DNA of 64,000 nt from Streptococcus porcinus (GCF_901542335.1 NZ_LR594036.1:1674001-1738000); one strand, 5' to 3'; positions 34,630-48,847 are shown, numbered from the stretch's first letter. Made by a program: numbers and translations. The notes: generated from the sequence alone by a model not told the origin.

Positions 34630-35184
34630 CTATTCTTCTTCATCATCTTCTTCATTGATTTCAACTTCTTCGATATCATCTTCTGGGATGATTTCATTTA
34701 ATTCTGAATCATAAGATTCTACTTCTGATTTTTCATCGTCTGGATCTTCTTCATCGTATTCAACATCTTCAGTTTCTTCTGTAAAGTCTTCATCTTCTGG
34801 ATCATCATCGCTATAATCAATAGCGTCTTCATCACCATCCATAAAGGCATTAACACGTTTTTTCTTACGTTTTGGTGAACCATCTTCTTCATCTTCTAGT
34901 GTGATAATTTCTTCATCAATCTCATCAATGGCATACCATGAGCGTAGACCCCATTTGTTATCACCAAGTGGAATAAATGATCCATCAGTGTTTAAATCTG
35001 TATAGAAAAATGGTAAAGCATGACGAATATCAGCATCAGATTTTCCTAAGAAAGTTTGGATATCATTGACTAAGTCGCTAAAATATACTTCGTTGTCACG
35101 GCCACGCTCTTCTAAAATAGCGCGGGCTACTTCAATCATTGATAATTCACTTTTTTCTTGTCCCGCAAATATGTCTAATTTCAA
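34630..35184 (-). CDS. rpoE: RNA polymerase delta subunit RpoE
   Basis: The delta subunit of Gram-positive RNA polymerase increases transcriptional specificity and recycling. The 184-aa protein has a folded N-terminal domain (1-90, [20 protein letters not shown]) and a very acidic, disordered C-terminal half (runs of D/E to the end). The start codon is TTG (35182-35184), preceded by AAGGAG; no in-frame ATG fits. It lies upstream of pyrG as in most streptococci, but with a separate promoter. Confidence 0.95.
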   Translation of the reverse strand: MKLDIFAGQEKSELSMIEVARAILEERGRDNEVYFSDLVNDIQTFLGKSDADIRHALPFFYTDLNTDGSFIPLGDNKWGLRSWYAIDEIDEEIITLEDEEDGSPKRKKKRVNAFMDGDEDAIDYSDDDPEDEDFTEETEDVEYDEEDPDDEKSEVESYDSELNEIIPEDDIEEVEINEEDDEEE

Positions 35185-35215
35185 GGCAATTCTCCTTATT
35201 TTATCATTCCTTACT

Positions 35216-35244
35216 ATTCTACGCTAATTTTATTAATTCGTCAA
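35216..35244 (-). promoter_or_regulatory. Promoter of rpoE
   Basis: The minus strand reads TTGACG (35239-35244), 17 bp, TAGAAT (35216-35221), about 30 bp before the TTG start. Confidence 0.82.
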
Positions 35245-35260
35245 AGCTTTTATCAGTTAT

Positions 35261-35935
35261 TTACTGACTAGATTTAGCCATATTGACTATTCTTTCGAAA
35301 ATAGCATTCATATCTTCAAGCACATCGTCTGCTGCAGTTTGATCAATCTGTAGACGTTTTTCTTCGAAAGCTATAACTCTTATACCAGCGGCTTTTGCTG
35401 CCATTATACCAGATGGAGAATCTTCAATGACAATAGTATTTTTCGCCTCTAACTGTAATTCTTTCAGAACATGACGATAAATAGCAGGATTGGGTTTACT
35501 TTCCTGAAAATCTTCTCCGGAGACTATGAGATCAAAATCTTTTACAATACCACAGGCTTCAAGTACCTGAATAATATATTTCTTAGAAGTTGAAGAAGCT
35601 ACTGCTAACTTCATTTGATTTTCTTTTGCAAATAAATTAATTTTAAGAATATCCTGTCGGAATAAATGTTTAACAGTTTCTGCTTTATATTTCTTTTCAG
35701 AAATCTTCTCTAAAGCAAACGTTATGTCTTGATCTGTAACTTGAGTTTGACTCAAACGACGGATACGTTTTAAGAGATCTTGACCAGAGCGACCTACCAG
35801 TTCGGAAAAATCTTCATGACCCAAGAAAAGAGGGTCAACTGCAATTGACCTAATGTAGTCACTTTGTAACTGAAAATCCAGATATTCAGTATCAACAATT
35901 ACCCCATCCATGTCAAAAATGATAGCTTCTAACAT
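35261..35935 (-). CDS. HAD-superfamily hydrolase, beta-phosphoglucomutase-like
   Basis: A cytosolic HAD phosphatase or mutase of the beta-PGM subgroup. From the ATG at 35933-35935 (MLEAIIFDMDGVIVDTEYLD) it has 224 residues, with nucleophile D8 and D10 (DMDG), a helical cap (about 18-80), AVASSTSKKY (motif II), a motif III lysine in FQESKPNP, and IEDSPSGIMAAKAAG (motif IV). This start is chosen over an upstream one because AAGGAG lies just before it. Substrate unknown: a sugar phosphate is likely from the family. Confidence 0.88.
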   Translation of the reverse strand: MLEAIIFDMDGVIVDTEYLDFQLQSDYIRSIAVDPLFLGHEDFSELVGRSGQDLLKRIRRLSQTQVTDQDITFALEKISEKKYKAETVKHLFRQDILKINLFAKENQMKLAVASSTSKKYIIQVLEACGIVKDFDLIVSGEDFQESKPNPAIYRHVLKELQLEAKNTIVIEDSPSGIMAAKAAGIRVIAFEEKRLQIDQTAADDVLEDMNAIFERIVNMAKSSQ

Positions 35936-35949
35936 ATCTCTCCTTTTGA

Positions 35950-35985
35950 TTAATAAAAAGCCTGAAATAGATATTTCAGACTCTT
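35950..35985 (-). terminator. Terminator of tig
   Basis: AGTCTGAAAT/ATTTCAGGCT, a 10-bp stem with one T-G pair and a 4-nt loop, followed by five T residues on the minus strand, about 30 bp beyond the tig stop codon. Confidence 0.85.
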
Positions 35986-36011
35986 TTGTCAATTACCCGC
36001 TTAGGTTTCTT

Positions 36012-37295
36012 TTATTTTACTTTAGCAGATTCAGTAATAACTTCAACTGCTTTTTTCATTGCGATATCATGTTTAAGCATGTCAGCAGAAAGAAGTGAAC
36101 GAACTTGTTCAACTGGCATATTGTATTCTGTTGCAAGGTCATTAATTTCTTTTTCGATTTCTTCGTCTGTAGCTTCAAAACCTTCTGCTTTAGCAATAGC
36201 TTCAATAACAAGATTTGTTTTAACACGTTTATCTGCTTCTGCTTCATATTGCTTATGTAAATCTTCTTCAGAGGTACCTGTTAATTGGAAGTACATTTCT
36301 GGAGAGATTCCTTGACGTTGCATATTGCCCATGAATTCGTTCATTGAACGATGAACTTCGTCGTGAACCATTTCTTCTGGTAATTCAACAATTTCAGCAT
36401 TAGCAACAGCTAATTCAATTGCTGCGCCTTCTACAGCGTCATCATATGCGATTTCTTTAGCCGCTTCAAGTTCTTTACGGTATTTAGCTTTTAATTCATC
36501 AAGTGTTTCAACTTCTTCATCAATATCTTTAGCTAATTCATCGTCAAGTTCAGGAACTTCTTTAGCTTTAACTTCATGAATAGTTGTCACGAATTTTGCA
36601 TCTTTACCTGCAAGATCTTCTGCTTGGTAATTTTCAGGGAAAGTAACATTTACATCTTTTGTTTCGCCAGCTTTAACACCAACCAATTGTTCTTCAAAAC
36701 CAGGAATAAATTGACCTGAACCAAGCTCAAGTGAGAAGTTATCACCTTTTCCACCATCAAACTCAACACCATCAACAGAACCAACAAAATCAATAACAAC
36801 AGTGTCGCCTTCTACAGCAGCATCTTCTTTAACAACAAGTTCTGCTAGGTTTTTGCGTTCACGTTCGATTTTTTCGTCTACTTCTTCATCTGTAACTTCT
36901 TTTGAAAGGTCAACTTCAACAGTTAAATCTTTATAGTCACCAAGTTTTACTTCAGGTTTTGTCACAACTTCAGCAGAGATTTCCCAATCTTTACCTTTTT
37001 CCATTGAAACAATATCAATTTTAGGTTGTGCAACAACTTCTAAAGCAAGTTCTGAAACTGCTTCTTCGTAGGCACTTGGCAAGATGATATTTAAAGCATC
37101 TTCGTAAAGCACTTCTTCACCAAATTTTTTATTAAAAATTGGACGAGGGATATGACCTTTACGGAAACCTGGTACATTTAAATCTTTCTTTATTTTATTA
37201 AAAGCTTGATCAAGAGCTGGTTTGATTTTTTCTTGATTAATTGTAAAAGTAATAACGCCACGGTTAGTAGCTTTGTTTTCAAATGATGTAGACAT
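36012..37295 (-). CDS. tig: Trigger factor (ribosome-associated chaperone and PPIase)
   Basis: Trigger factor binds nascent chains at the ribosome exit and has peptidyl-prolyl isomerase activity. The 427-aa protein has the ribosome-binding signature [17 protein letters not shown] (about 44-60), an FKBP-type PPIase domain (about 160-245, [17 protein letters not shown]) and a long helical C-terminal domain. In group A streptococci the homologue (RopA) is needed for protease secretion. It is monocistronic, with its own promoter and terminator. Confidence 0.97.
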   Translation of the reverse strand: MSTSFENKATNRGVITFTINQEKIKPALDQAFNKIKKDLNVPGFRKGHIPRPIFNKKFGEEVLYEDALNIILPSAYEEAVSELALEVVAQPKIDIVSMEKGKDWEISAEVVTKPEVKLGDYKDLTVEVDLSKEVTDEEVDEKIERERKNLAELVVKEDAAVEGDTVVIDFVGSVDGVEFDGGKGDNFSLELGSGQFIPGFEEQLVGVKAGETKDVNVTFPENYQAEDLAGKDAKFVTTIHEVKAKEVPELDDELAKDIDEEVETLDELKAKYRKELEAAKEIAYDDAVEGAAIELAVANAEIVELPEEMVHDEVHRSMNEFMGNMQRQGISPEMYFQLTGTSEEDLHKQYEAEADKRVKTNLVIEAIAKAEGFEATDEEIEKEINDLATEYNMPVEQVRSLLSADMLKHDIAMKKAVEVITESAKVK

Positions 37296-37332
37296 TAAGT
37301 CATTTCTCCTTAAAATAATTTAGATACTCTTC

Positions 37333-37361
37333 ATTTTATCATAAATCAGCGCTGTTTTAAA
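37333..37361 (-). promoter_or_regulatory. Promoter of tig
   Basis: The minus strand reads TTTAAA (37356-37361), 17 bp, then TGATAAAAT with -10 TAAAAT (37333-37338). The spacer holds the small palindrome CAGCGCTG. Confidence 0.7.
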
Positions 37362-37473
37362 GTTTTTTTATGTATGAAAGTAGAGCCAATCCCTTTTACT
37401 TCTACTTTTTAAAGCTAGACATTTCCATTTGGTCTTATTTTTGATAAACTAACAACATGAGAAAGGACTACCT

Positions 37474-38316
37474 ATGACTTTTTTAATCAATTATATCAAT
37501 CATCTTAATCTTGAGGAACTCCTCTTTTCTTTAATCTCAAAATTTATATCATTGGGACTACTACTGATATTTTTTGCCATCGCTAAACAATTAGCCAACT
37601 CTTTTTTAGAAAAAGCCATTTTCAAATCCTTAAGCCTCTCCCGACAAAGCCAAGCTCGCAAACGAACCTTAACCAAATTAATTCATAACTTGATCAATTA
37701 TCTCCTCTATTTTCTGCTACTATATTGGTGTCTAAGCCTCTTAAATATTCCTGTCTCGAGTTTACTTGCAGGAGCCGGAATTGCTGGGGTAGCAATTGGT
37801 TTAGGCGCTCAAGGCTTTCTCTCAGATGTTGTCAATGGTTTTTTTATCCTATTTGAAAACCAATTTGAAGTAGGAGATACCGTTTCAATTGCTAGTATTG
37901 ATGGTAATATTTCAAGTGTCGGTATCCGGACAACACAAGTACGGGGATTTGACGGTACACTCCACTTCATCCCTAACCGTAATATAACAGTCGTTAGTAA
38001 CAAGTCTCGTGGCAATATGCGAGCATTAATTGAAATTCCACTATATTCAACAACAGACTTAAACAAAGTAACAAAAATTATTGAAGCCGTGAATCAAGCT
38101 GAACTCGTAAACTATCCTCAAATTGTTGATAGACCAACTATTTTAGGGCCTCAGATTACGGCTAATGGGCAATTTTCGTTTAAGGTGGCAATATTCACAG
38201 AAAATGGGCAACAATACCTTATTTATCATACCTTTTATCAAAAGTATCAAGAAGCTCTTCTGAAAGAGGGAATTGTTTTACCAACTTCTAACACCCTTCA
38301 AATACCTACCAAATAA
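37474..38316 (+). CDS. mscS: Small-conductance mechanosensitive channel (MscS family)
   Basis: An inner-membrane channel that opens on osmotic downshock. The 280-aa protein has three TM segments (about 20-40, 70-90 and 92-115). The third carries the pore glycine/alanine pattern LLAGAGIAGVAIGLGAQGFLSD in two parts, followed by the soluble beta domain (FQFEVGDTVSIASIDGNISSVG region, about 130-190). AAAGGAC lies before the ATG. It is divergent from tig and closed by a long-loop terminator. Confidence 0.92.
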   Translation: MTFLINYINHLNLEELLFSLISKFISLGLLLIFFAIAKQLANSFLEKAIFKSLSLSRQSQARKRTLTKLIHNLINYLLYFLLLYWCLSLLNIPVSSLLAGAGIAGVAIGLGAQGFLSDVVNGFFILFENQFEVGDTVSIASIDGNISSVGIRTTQVRGFDGTLHFIPNRNITVVSNKSRGNMRALIEIPLYSTTDLNKVTKIIEAVNQAELVNYPQIVDRPTILGPQITANGQFSFKVAIFTENGQQYLIYHTFYQKYQEALLKEGIVLPTSNTLQIPTK

Positions 38317-38320
38317 AAAC

Positions 38321-38383
38321 CCTAATGAACAGCTAGGCTAAATTGATTATTATATCAACTTTAACCCTCTTCTGTTCATTAGG
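38321..38383. terminator. Bidirectional terminator between mscS and the UPF0340 gene
   Basis: CCTAATGAACAG (38321-38332) and CTGTTCATTAGG (38372-38383) form a perfect 12-bp stem with a 39-nt loop, an A-run before it and a T-run after. It overlaps the start of the A-rich end of the next gene's stop region. Confidence 0.8.
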
Positions 38384-38386
38384 TTT

Positions 38387-38953
38387 TTAATTTTTTCGAA
38401 TAGCGTCTGCTTTATAGCTTGCCCGTGCCCCTCCAATTAATTTAGGTCGGCTAGCCAGAGCTGTTACATGAGCTCCCCCTAACTCTCTTCTGATTGGGAC
38501 AATTGGAACTTGGACTTTTTTTACATGCATCCCAATCGAGGTATCACCTATATCCAGACCAGCATGAGCCACGATTTCTTCAACCTCTACAGGACTGGAC
38601 ATGTATTTAAAAGCAGCTAACTGGCCACTACCACCAGCATGAAGACTAGGCAAAACATTTACAATTTCATAATCTTTAGCTTCTGCAAGGCTTTCCTCCA
38701 CAACCAAAGCACGATTTAAATGTTCGCATCCTTGAACAGCTAGATAAATCCCTCGAGTAGATAGTTCATCCAAAAGCGTTTTGACGATAACCTCACCAAT
38801 TTCAAGGCTTGACTCCTTACCAATCAAGCCACCTTTAACTTCACTTGACGATAAACCTAAAACAAAAACCTGTCCCGACTTAATATTACTTTTATCTAAA
38901 ACGTCATTCAAAATTTCTAGGGTTTCCTTAGCCAATTCCTTATAATCAATCAT
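38387..38953 (-). CDS. UPF0340/DUF436 family protein (YwlG-like)
   Basis: A conserved Firmicutes protein of 188 aa with no established function. The family pattern is clear: [17 protein letters not shown] (about 30-46), [12 protein letters not shown] (about 73-84), [20 protein letters not shown] and the ending [20 protein letters not shown]. It is soluble. It lies 14 bp after the vitamin-transporter gene and is probably the last gene of the truA-pdxK-pdxU unit. A role linked to that pathway cannot be claimed. Confidence 0.88.
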   Translation of the reverse strand: MIDYKELAKETLEILNDVLDKSNIKSGQVFVLGLSSSEVKGGLIGKESSLEIGEVIVKTLLDELSTRGIYLAVQGCEHLNRALVVEESLAEAKDYEIVNVLPSLHAGGSGQLAAFKYMSSPVEVEEIVAHAGLDIGDTSIGMHVKKVQVPIVPIRRELGGAHVTALASRPKLIGGARASYKADAIRKN

Positions 38954-38967
38954 CAGTAAGTCACCTC

Positions 38968-39438
38968 CTAAGCTACTTTCTTAACTCTAGAAAAACTCAG
39001 ACAAACCAAATAACCAACCAACATTCCCAAAAAATTCTGGCCGACATTGCCAACTATTCCCGCGATAGCAGCTCCCAATCCGTACATAGGGATAGTCGCC
39101 ATGAAATAAATACCAACCATCGCTAGCGATGATAAGACAAGTCCTAAAATGCGACTTCTACCTGTTAGACCTGCGAGATAACCTTGAGACCCATGGGCAA
39201 TTAGGCTAAAAAACATCCAGTTTGGATAACCTGAAATCAAATCAATTAAGAAGCCCGAGAGGGCGCCAACAATCATTCCTTCACGTTTGCCTAGATAAAA
39301 AGCTGTAAAATAAATCCCTGCATCAAGCAAGGTCAAAAAGCCCGTTGGAGTTCCAATGCTAACGAATTTTCCAAGCATCGTGGTAAGGGCCGTTAAGATG
39401 GATAGTTGAACCATCATTTTAAGTTTCCTATTAGTCAT
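38968..39438 (-). CDS. pdxU: ECF transporter S component, probably for vitamin B6
   Basis: A membrane substrate-binding subunit of an energy-coupling-factor vitamin transporter. The 156-aa protein has five to six TM segments and the S-component N-terminal motif ([19 protein letters not shown]). It overlaps the pyridoxine kinase gene by 8 bp, as in pneumococcal pdxK-pdxU2 pairs, so a B6 vitamer is the likely substrate; thiamine precursors are the main alternative. The shared EcfA/A'/T module is not in this window. Confidence 0.8.
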   Translation of the reverse strand: MTNRKLKMMVQLSILTALTTMLGKFVSIGTPTGFLTLLDAGIYFTAFYLGKREGMIVGALSGFLIDLISGYPNWMFFSLIAHGSQGYLAGLTGRSRILGLVLSSLAMVGIYFMATIPMYGLGAAIAGIVGNVGQNFLGMLVGYLVCLSFSRVKKVA

Positions 39439-40192
39439 AATTTTGTTTCACTCCATAGTCATCTGCGTGTTGAATAGCCTGATAAACAAAGTTTTTAGCC
39501 TTTTGAACTGCTTCAAGGGGACTTTCTCCTTTTACCAAATAGCTAGCAATACTAGAGGCAAAAGTACAGCCAGCACCAATATTATTCTGGTCTAAAATAG
39601 GAAATTCTAAAATTTGAAAATCCTTCCCATCATAAAAGAGATCTAAAGCCCGTTCTTGACTAAAACGGTTTCCACCTTTAATCACTAGGTTTTTAGCCCC
39701 TAATTGATGAAGAATCTTAGCTACATCTTTCATATCATCTAGAGTCCTTATAGATTTTTGTGCCAATAGCCCCGCTTCTACCAAGTTTGGAGTAATAATT
39801 GTAGCATAGGGGAAAAATTTTAGCATTTCTTCTCTCAAGGCAGAGACCTCTACATCATGATTTTCCTTACAAACTAAGACGGGATCAAGAATGATTGGGA
39901 TGTCAGAATGGACTTTAACAAAGCTAAAAGCCAGCTCAGCAATTATAGTATTTGGTAAAAGTCCTAGTTTAATAGCCGAAAAAGGAACGGCATCGAGACT
40001 CTTTAACTGGCTCTCAAATACGGCTTGTTCTGTTCCATAAACTTCAAAACCAGATTCCGTCATGGCAGTGAGGCAGGTAACTGCTAAAAAGCCATGAAGC
40101 TGATGATAGTTAAACGTCGCTAAATCAGCATAAAGACCACCCCCACTAAAAATATCATTTCCGGAAATAGCTAAAATATAGTTAGTCTTCAT
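39431..40192 (-). CDS. pdxK: Pyridoxine/hydroxymethylpyrimidine kinase (ThiD/PdxK family)
   Basis: A ribokinase-fold kinase that phosphorylates pyridoxal/pyridoxine or hydroxymethylpyrimidine. The 253-aa protein has the N-terminal [18 protein letters not shown] (about 10-27), LVIKGG and the C-terminal catalytic [17 protein letters not shown] motif (the anion hole GAGC). It overlaps truA by 11 bp and the ECF S-component gene by 8 bp. The context with an ECF transporter points to vitamin salvage, more likely B6. Confidence 0.87.
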   Translation of the reverse strand: MKTNYILAISGNDIFSGGGLYADLATFNYHQLHGFLAVTCLTAMTESGFEVYGTEQAVFESQLKSLDAVPFSAIKLGLLPNTIIAELAFSFVKVHSDIPIILDPVLVCKENHDVEVSALREEMLKFFPYATIITPNLVEAGLLAQKSIRTLDDMKDVAKILHQLGAKNLVIKGGNRFSQERALDLFYDGKDFQILEFPILDQNNIGAGCTFASSIASYLVKGESPLEAVQKAKNFVYQAIQHADDYGVKQNYD

Positions 40193-40931
40193 AGATAATC
40201 TCCTTTAAATAGAGGCCGTTCCCTGCTATTGTGGGGCCGGCTAACTGCCTATTTTTTTGCTCAAGAATAATTCTGACCTGCTCAACTGGCATTCTCTGGT
40301 TCCCAATCTTCAATAGGGTGCCAACCATATTACGGACTTGCTTATAAAGGAAACCATTTCCAGTAAAGGTGAAAATGAGGCATTGCCTATGAGAATCGAA
40401 ATTACAATCCGCTTGATAGAGTGTGCGGACCTTATTTTCAACACTTGTTCCAGCTGCAGTAAAACCAGTAAAGTCATGAGTTCCAACCAAATCTTTGATA
40501 GCTAGCTCAATCAATGAAAAATCCAATGGATAAGGGTAATGCGTGGCGTATTTCCGCATCATAGGGTTTTTAGTCCGTCCGACATCAACGATAAATTCAT
40601 AGGTTTTGAGGTGCTTCGAGTATCTAGCATGAAAATTATTAGAAACCTCTTCAACACTTATGACGTCTATATCTTCAGGAGTCTGCGTATCTAAGGCAAA
40701 TCTTAATTTTTCAAGTTCACGCCTTTCGGCTAAATCAAAATGAATAACTTGTCCATAGGCATGTACTCCGGCATCAGTTCGACCTGCACCCTGAATGGCA
40801 ATAGGTTCTCCTTTATTTAAACGCATTAAAGTTTTTTCAATTTCTTCTTGAATGGTTCTAGCCTTTGTTTGGCGTTGAAACCCAGAAAACTGGCTTCCAT
40901 CATAAGAAATAACGGCTTTATATCTAATCAT
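40182..40931 (-). CDS. truA: tRNA pseudouridine synthase A
   Basis: The enzyme makes pseudouridine at positions 38-40 of the anticodon arm. The 249-aa protein has the catalytic aspartate D53 in [11 protein letters not shown] (48-58), [12 protein letters not shown] near the start, and the C-terminal [14 protein letters not shown] motif. It is the first gene of the truA-pdxK-pdxU-UPF0340 unit and overlaps pdxK by 11 bp. The start codon has no very strong SD, and the gene is divergent from aspartokinase. Confidence 0.96.
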   Translation of the reverse strand: MIRYKAVISYDGSQFSGFQRQTKARTIQEEIEKTLMRLNKGEPIAIQGAGRTDAGVHAYGQVIHFDLAERRELEKLRFALDTQTPEDIDVISVEEVSNNFHARYSKHLKTYEFIVDVGRTKNPMMRKYATHYPYPLDFSLIELAIKDLVGTHDFTGFTAAGTSVENKVRTLYQADCNFDSHRQCLIFTFTGNGFLYKQVRNMVGTLLKIGNQRMPVEQVRIILEQKNRQLAGPTIAGNGLYLKEIIYED

Positions 40932-41037
40932 AATACTATTCTAGCATTTTTTTTATCAAGCAGATAATTTTATCCACCATCTGTACCCATACAATTTTTT
41001 CATCTTTTATTATCTGAAATTCAAATAAAAAACCTTA

Positions 41038-41066
41038 CTGACAAACATCTCTAATTCTGATATAAT
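41038..41066 (+). promoter_or_regulatory. Promoter of aspartokinase gene
   Basis: -35 CTGACA (41038-41043), 17 bp, then TGATATAAT with -10 TATAAT (41061-41066). No T-box or lysine riboswitch is visible in the short leader. Confidence 0.82.
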
Positions 41067-41102
41067 TAGTGCTAATATTCAAGTAGCAAAGGGGAAATGT
41101 TA

Positions 41103-42452
41103 ATGAAGGTCACAAAATTTGGCGGAAGTTCTCTAGCCAATGCAGAGCAATTAAAAAAAGTACTAAACATTGTAAAAACTGATCCTGATCGAAAATTTAT
41201 TGTAGTTTCTGCACCTGGTAAAGAAAGGCCAGACGATCAAAAAATAACTGATGCCTTGATTGCCTATCATGATGCTTACGTTACGGGGGCTTCCCTACAG
41301 GATATACAAGAGAATATCATCAATCGGTTTAAAAAGATTATTGAGGCACTGGAACTTAGTCAAAAACTCTTAGATACTATCACAAGTGACATTAAAGGAT
41401 TAGCACAATTACCCATTGAGAACAATCCCTTCTTATATGATACATTTTTAGCTAGTGGTGAAAATAATAATGCTAAACTAATCGCTGAGTATTTCCGTAA
41501 TAATGGCTTAAAAGCAAGATACCTTAATCCTGGAGTCGCTGGCTTAATAGTTTCTAATGAGCCACAAAACGCTCGCATTCTCCCAGCAAGCTATGATAAA
41601 ATGGAAAAACTAAAAGAGTACGATGGCATCTTAGTTATACCTGGTTTTTTTGGAATTACCAAAGATGGAGAAATTTGTACCTTTTCACGAGGCGGTTCAG
41701 ATATCACCGGTTCGTTAATAGCTGCAGCAATTAGCGCAGACCTCTATGAGAATTTCACAGATGTCGACGGTATGTTTGCCGCACATCCTGGTGTTGTTAA
41801 AAAACCTCACTCCATCAAAGAATTAACCTATAAGGAAATGCGAGAACTCGCCTATGCAGGCTTTACCGTCCTCCATGATGAAGCTCTAATACCAGCTTAC
41901 AGAGGGCAAGTTCCTATTGTTATTAAAAACACCAACAATCCTGACCATCCCGGAACAAAAATTGTCCTTGATCGCAGTACCGACAAAAATCCAGTAGTCG
42001 GAATTTCAGGTGATGATCAATTCATTAGTATTAACATGTCCAAGTACCTCATGAATAGAGAAGTCGGATTTGGTCGTAAAGTTTTACAGATTCTAGAAGA
42101 TTTACATATTCGGTGGGAACACATGCCTACTGGTATCGATGACCTCTCTATCGTCATTCGAGAAAGGGAAATAACCCCAATCAAAGAAAAAGAAATTTTA
42201 ACCTATTTAACCCATAATTTAGAAGTTGATGAGGTATCTGTGATAAAAAACCTTTCCATCATCATGCTTGTAGGTGAAAACATGAAGAGTCATGTCGGTG
42301 TAACTGCCACTGCAACTAAAGCACTGTCAGAAAACAAAATCAATATCACCATGATTTCTCAGGGCTCAAGTGAAGTTTCTGTCATGTTTGTCGTTGACTC
42401 TAAGGATGAGAAAAAAGCCATCAAGGCTCTCTATCAAGCTTTTTTTAACTAA
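41103..42452 (+). CDS. Aspartate kinase
   Basis: The enzyme phosphorylates aspartate, the first step towards lysine, threonine and methionine and to peptidoglycan cross-linking. From ATG at 41103 it has 449 residues; this start is preferred over the ATG at 41097 because AAAGGGG lies 6-8 nt before it. The kinase domain begins MKVTKFGGSSLANAEQ and contains FSRGGSDITGSLIAAAI; two ACT domains occupy about 310-449 (VGISGDDQFISINMS, SIIMLVGENMKSHVG). Feedback regulation by an amino acid is expected. Confidence 0.94.
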   Translation: MKVTKFGGSSLANAEQLKKVLNIVKTDPDRKFIVVSAPGKERPDDQKITDALIAYHDAYVTGASLQDIQENIINRFKKIIEALELSQKLLDTITSDIKGLAQLPIENNPFLYDTFLASGENNNAKLIAEYFRNNGLKARYLNPGVAGLIVSNEPQNARILPASYDKMEKLKEYDGILVIPGFFGITKDGEICTFSRGGSDITGSLIAAAISADLYENFTDVDGMFAAHPGVVKKPHSIKELTYKEMRELAYAGFTVLHDEALIPAYRGQVPIVIKNTNNPDHPGTKIVLDRSTDKNPVVGISGDDQFISINMSKYLMNREVGFGRKVLQILEDLHIRWEHMPTGIDDLSIVIREREITPIKEKEILTYLTHNLEVDEVSVIKNLSIIMLVGENMKSHVGVTATATKALSENKINITMISQGSSEVSVMFVVDSKDEKKAIKALYQAFFN

Positions 42453-42463
42453 TATGATCATAA

Positions 42464-42503
42464 AGAAAAAGAACATGGGTACACTGGCCCATGTTCTTTT
42501 TCT
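42464..42503. terminator. Bidirectional terminator between aspartokinase and tRNA-Arg
   Basis: AGAAAAAGAACATGGG and CCCATGTTCTTTTTCT form a perfect 16-bp stem with an 8-nt loop, flanked by A- and T-rich sequence on both sides. It ends both the plus-strand gene and the minus-strand rrn-tRNA transcript. Confidence 0.92.
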
Positions 42504-42510
42504 AACATAA

Positions 42511-42584
42511 TGCACCCTAGAGGAGTCGAACCTCTAACCGCCTGATTCGTAGTCAGGTACTCTATCCAGTTGAGCTAAGGGTGC
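42511..42584 (-). tRNA. tRNA-Arg (anticodon ACG)
   Basis: A 74-nt tRNA with acceptor GCACCCT/AGGGTGC, anticodon loop CTACGAA in stem CCTGA/TCAGG and T-arm AGAGG-TTCGACT-CCTCT. The 3' CCA is not encoded. A34 is expected to become inosine. It is the last gene of the rrn transcript. Confidence 0.95.
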
Positions 42585-42632
42585 TCGTTAACCATAAATC
42601 AAAAAAGATAGGAAAATTCCTACCTCTAAAGA

Positions 42633-42706
42633 CTCCGCCAGTAGGACTCGAACCTACGACATCATGATTAACAGTCATGCGCTACTACCAACTGAGCTAT
42701 GGCGGA
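42633..42706 (-). tRNA. tRNA-Asn (anticodon GTT)
   Basis: A 74-nt tRNA with acceptor TCCGCCA/TGGCGGA and discriminator G, anticodon loop CTGTTAA in stem CATGA/TCATG, and T-arm GTAGG-TTCGAGT-CCTAC. It lies between 5S rRNA and tRNA-Arg. Confidence 0.95.
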
Positions 42707-42714
42707 TTAAAGCT

Positions 42715-42830
42715 AAGCGACTTCCGTATCTAACAGGGGGCAACCCCCAACTACTTCAGGCGTTCTAGGGCTTAACTACTGTGTTCGGCATGGGTACAGG
42801 TGTATCTCCTAGGCTATCGTCACTTAACTT
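42715..42830 (-). rRNA. rrf: 5S ribosomal RNA
   Basis: The minus strand contains the conserved 5S segments GATAGCCTAGGAGATACACC, CCCATGCCGAACACAG and the GGGGGTTGCCCCC helix. The ends pair (AAGTGAC/GTCGCTT). Boundaries are good to a few bases. Confidence 0.93.
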
Positions 42831-42841
42831 ATGATTGAACT

Positions 42842-42939
42842 GTATTCGAACTTAAATCTTACTGAAAAAGTTAAACTTCCTTGTGTGCAACCACACAGCC
42901 TCAATTCCCTATTTTCATACAGATTTTTTAACGTTCTCA
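42842..42939 (-). repeat. rrn spacer repeat, copy 1 (23S-5S spacer)
   Basis: A sequence of about 98 bp beginning GTATTCGAAC and ending TTAACGTTCTC (plus strand), with a central CTTGTGTGCAACCACACAG hairpin. It is about 85 percent identical by eye to the block at 46473-46570 and shares its core with 46238-46310. Confidence 0.8.
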
Positions 42940-42960
42940 CTACTTAAGATTAGTCCACTC

Positions 42961-46064
<3,104 letters not shown>

Positions 46065-46237
46065 CAATGGACTATTATGATATTAAGAACCGTTACGACT
46101 TGTCGTAAAACTTGCGTAAAATAAGGAACAAACCAGTGATGTGTCTTCAGACACGAGATGGTTTTGACTTATTTCTAGTAAGTTTAGGTTCGTATTCAAA
46201 TATCATTTATCTAGTTGAACACGAGATTAATTTCTTA

Positions 46238-46310
46238 GGAAAATAGATAACCTTCCTTGTGTGCAAGCACACTGTGTCAGATTCCTAATTTTCTACAGAA
46301 ATTTCGGCAA
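46238..46310 (-). repeat. rrn spacer repeat, copy 2 (divergent, 16S-23S spacer)
   Basis: The core AAATAGATAACCTTCCTTG, the GTGTGCAAGCACAC hairpin and TTTTCTACAGAAATTTC resemble the other two spacer copies but with more changes. It lies between 23S and tRNA-Ala. Confidence 0.65.
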
Positions 46311-46338
46311 GCCGAACATCTCTTTGTATCCTAGATAA

Positions 46339-46411
46339 TGGAGCCTAGCGGGATCGAACCGCTGACCTCCTGCGTGCAAAGCAGGCGCTCTCCCAGCTGA
46401 GCTAAGGCCCC
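46339..46411 (-). tRNA. tRNA-Ala (anticodon TGC)
   Basis: A 73-nt tRNA in the 16S-23S spacer. The 5' end GGGGCCT pairs with AGGCTCC, the anticodon loop is TTTGCAC-type with TGC in stem CCTGC/GCAGG, and the T-arm is AGCGG-TTCGATC-CCGCT. Spacer tRNA-Ala is typical of streptococci. Confidence 0.96.
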
Positions 46412-46472
46412 GACTAATAAACTGGTTGTTACATTATTAGTGGTGGTACTATTCTATTACGTGAAGCTTAAT

Positions 46473-46570
46473 TGTATTCGAACTAAAATCTTAGTGAAAA
46501 AGATAAATTTCCTTCTGTGCAAGCACACAGCGTCAATTTCCTATTTTCATACAGATTTCTTAACGTTCTC
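46473..46570 (-). repeat. rrn spacer repeat, copy 3 (16S-tRNA-Ala spacer)
   Basis: The closest relative of copy 1, with the same length, the same order of TGTATTCGAAC, the CTGTGCAAGCACACAG hairpin, CCTATTTTCATACAGATTT and TTAACGTTCTC. It lies directly downstream of 16S in the transcript. Confidence 0.8.
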
Positions 46571-46589
46571 ATGACTTAAATAAGACCTC

Positions 46590-48302
<1,713 letters not shown>

Positions 48303-48334
48303 AGGTCTTGAATCTCTTACGAGACAACTATTTT

Positions 48335-48363
48335 ATTCTATCAGCTATCATCTTCTTTGTCAA
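48335..48363 (-). promoter_or_regulatory. rrn operon promoter
   Basis: The minus strand reads consensus TTGACA (48358-48363), 17 bp, then TGATAGAAT with -10 TAGAAT (48335-48340). About 150 bp of leader, including the 16S stalk arm, precedes 16S. The rest of this leader holds no gene. Confidence 0.88.
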
Positions 48364-48441
48364 TATCTTTTTTCAATTTATTTTCATTTTTCTTTTACAT
48401 CATTTTTAAACATGCTTATCTTCATTTACCTTAGGCGTTGA

Positions 48442-48470
48442 TAAAAAAAATAAGAAGGTAGGACCTTCTT
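48442..48470 (-). terminator. Terminator at the end of the oppF remnant
   Basis: AAGAAGGT (48452-48459), loop AGG and ACCTTCTT (48463-48470) form an 8-bp stem followed by eight T residues on the minus strand. It begins at the stop codon of the oppF remnant and shields the rrn promoter. Confidence 0.88.
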
Positions 48471-48765
48471 ATAGTTCTTTTTGATATTTAGCGACTTCAG
48501 CTTTGTTAGCCCATACAAAATGTCCTGGTTTTATTTCTACCATCTCAGGTTTATCAACTGAATAGTCATGCTGGTCTACCGAGTAGACAATTAATTTTTT
48601 CTTTCTCTCAAGTATTGGGTCTGGAATTGGTACTGCTGATAGAAGTGACTTGGTATAAGGATGAACTGGATTTACGAAGAGTTCTTCTGTTTCAGCGACT
48701 TCAACGATGATCCCTTTATGGATAACTGCTATTCAATCTGATATAAAACTCTTAGAAATGTTGAT
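48469..48765 (-). pseudogene. Remnant of oligopeptide transporter ATPase OppF/AmiF (C-terminal end only)
   Basis: The minus strand encodes the OppF C-terminus without its ATPase domain: [19 protein letters not shown], then [39 protein letters not shown] and a proper stop codon. Upstream an in-frame TGA (48733-48735) interrupts FISD-stop-IAVIH where intact homologues have FISDRIAVIH. Beyond about 48765 the similarity fades, and no Walker motifs are found. The true terminator is kept. It is a decayed 3' end left after deletion of the rest of the opp operon or after a rearrangement near the rrn locus. Confidence 0.82.
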
Positions 48766-48804
48766 GTCCCATGTTTCTGAAAGTGTTTGATTTTCATAAT
48801 AACG

Positions 48805-48847
48805 AAAAAAGACTGAAGAAAATTGTCCAAAGATGGACTTTTTCTTC
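48805..48847 (-). terminator. Terminator downstream of hpf
   Basis: On the minus strand GAAGAAAAAGTCC pairs with GGACAATTTTCTTC around a 6-nt loop, followed by AGTCTTTTTTC. It lies about 40 bp beyond the hpf stop codon. A second small hairpin (48853-48877) has its T-run on the plus strand. Confidence 0.7.
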
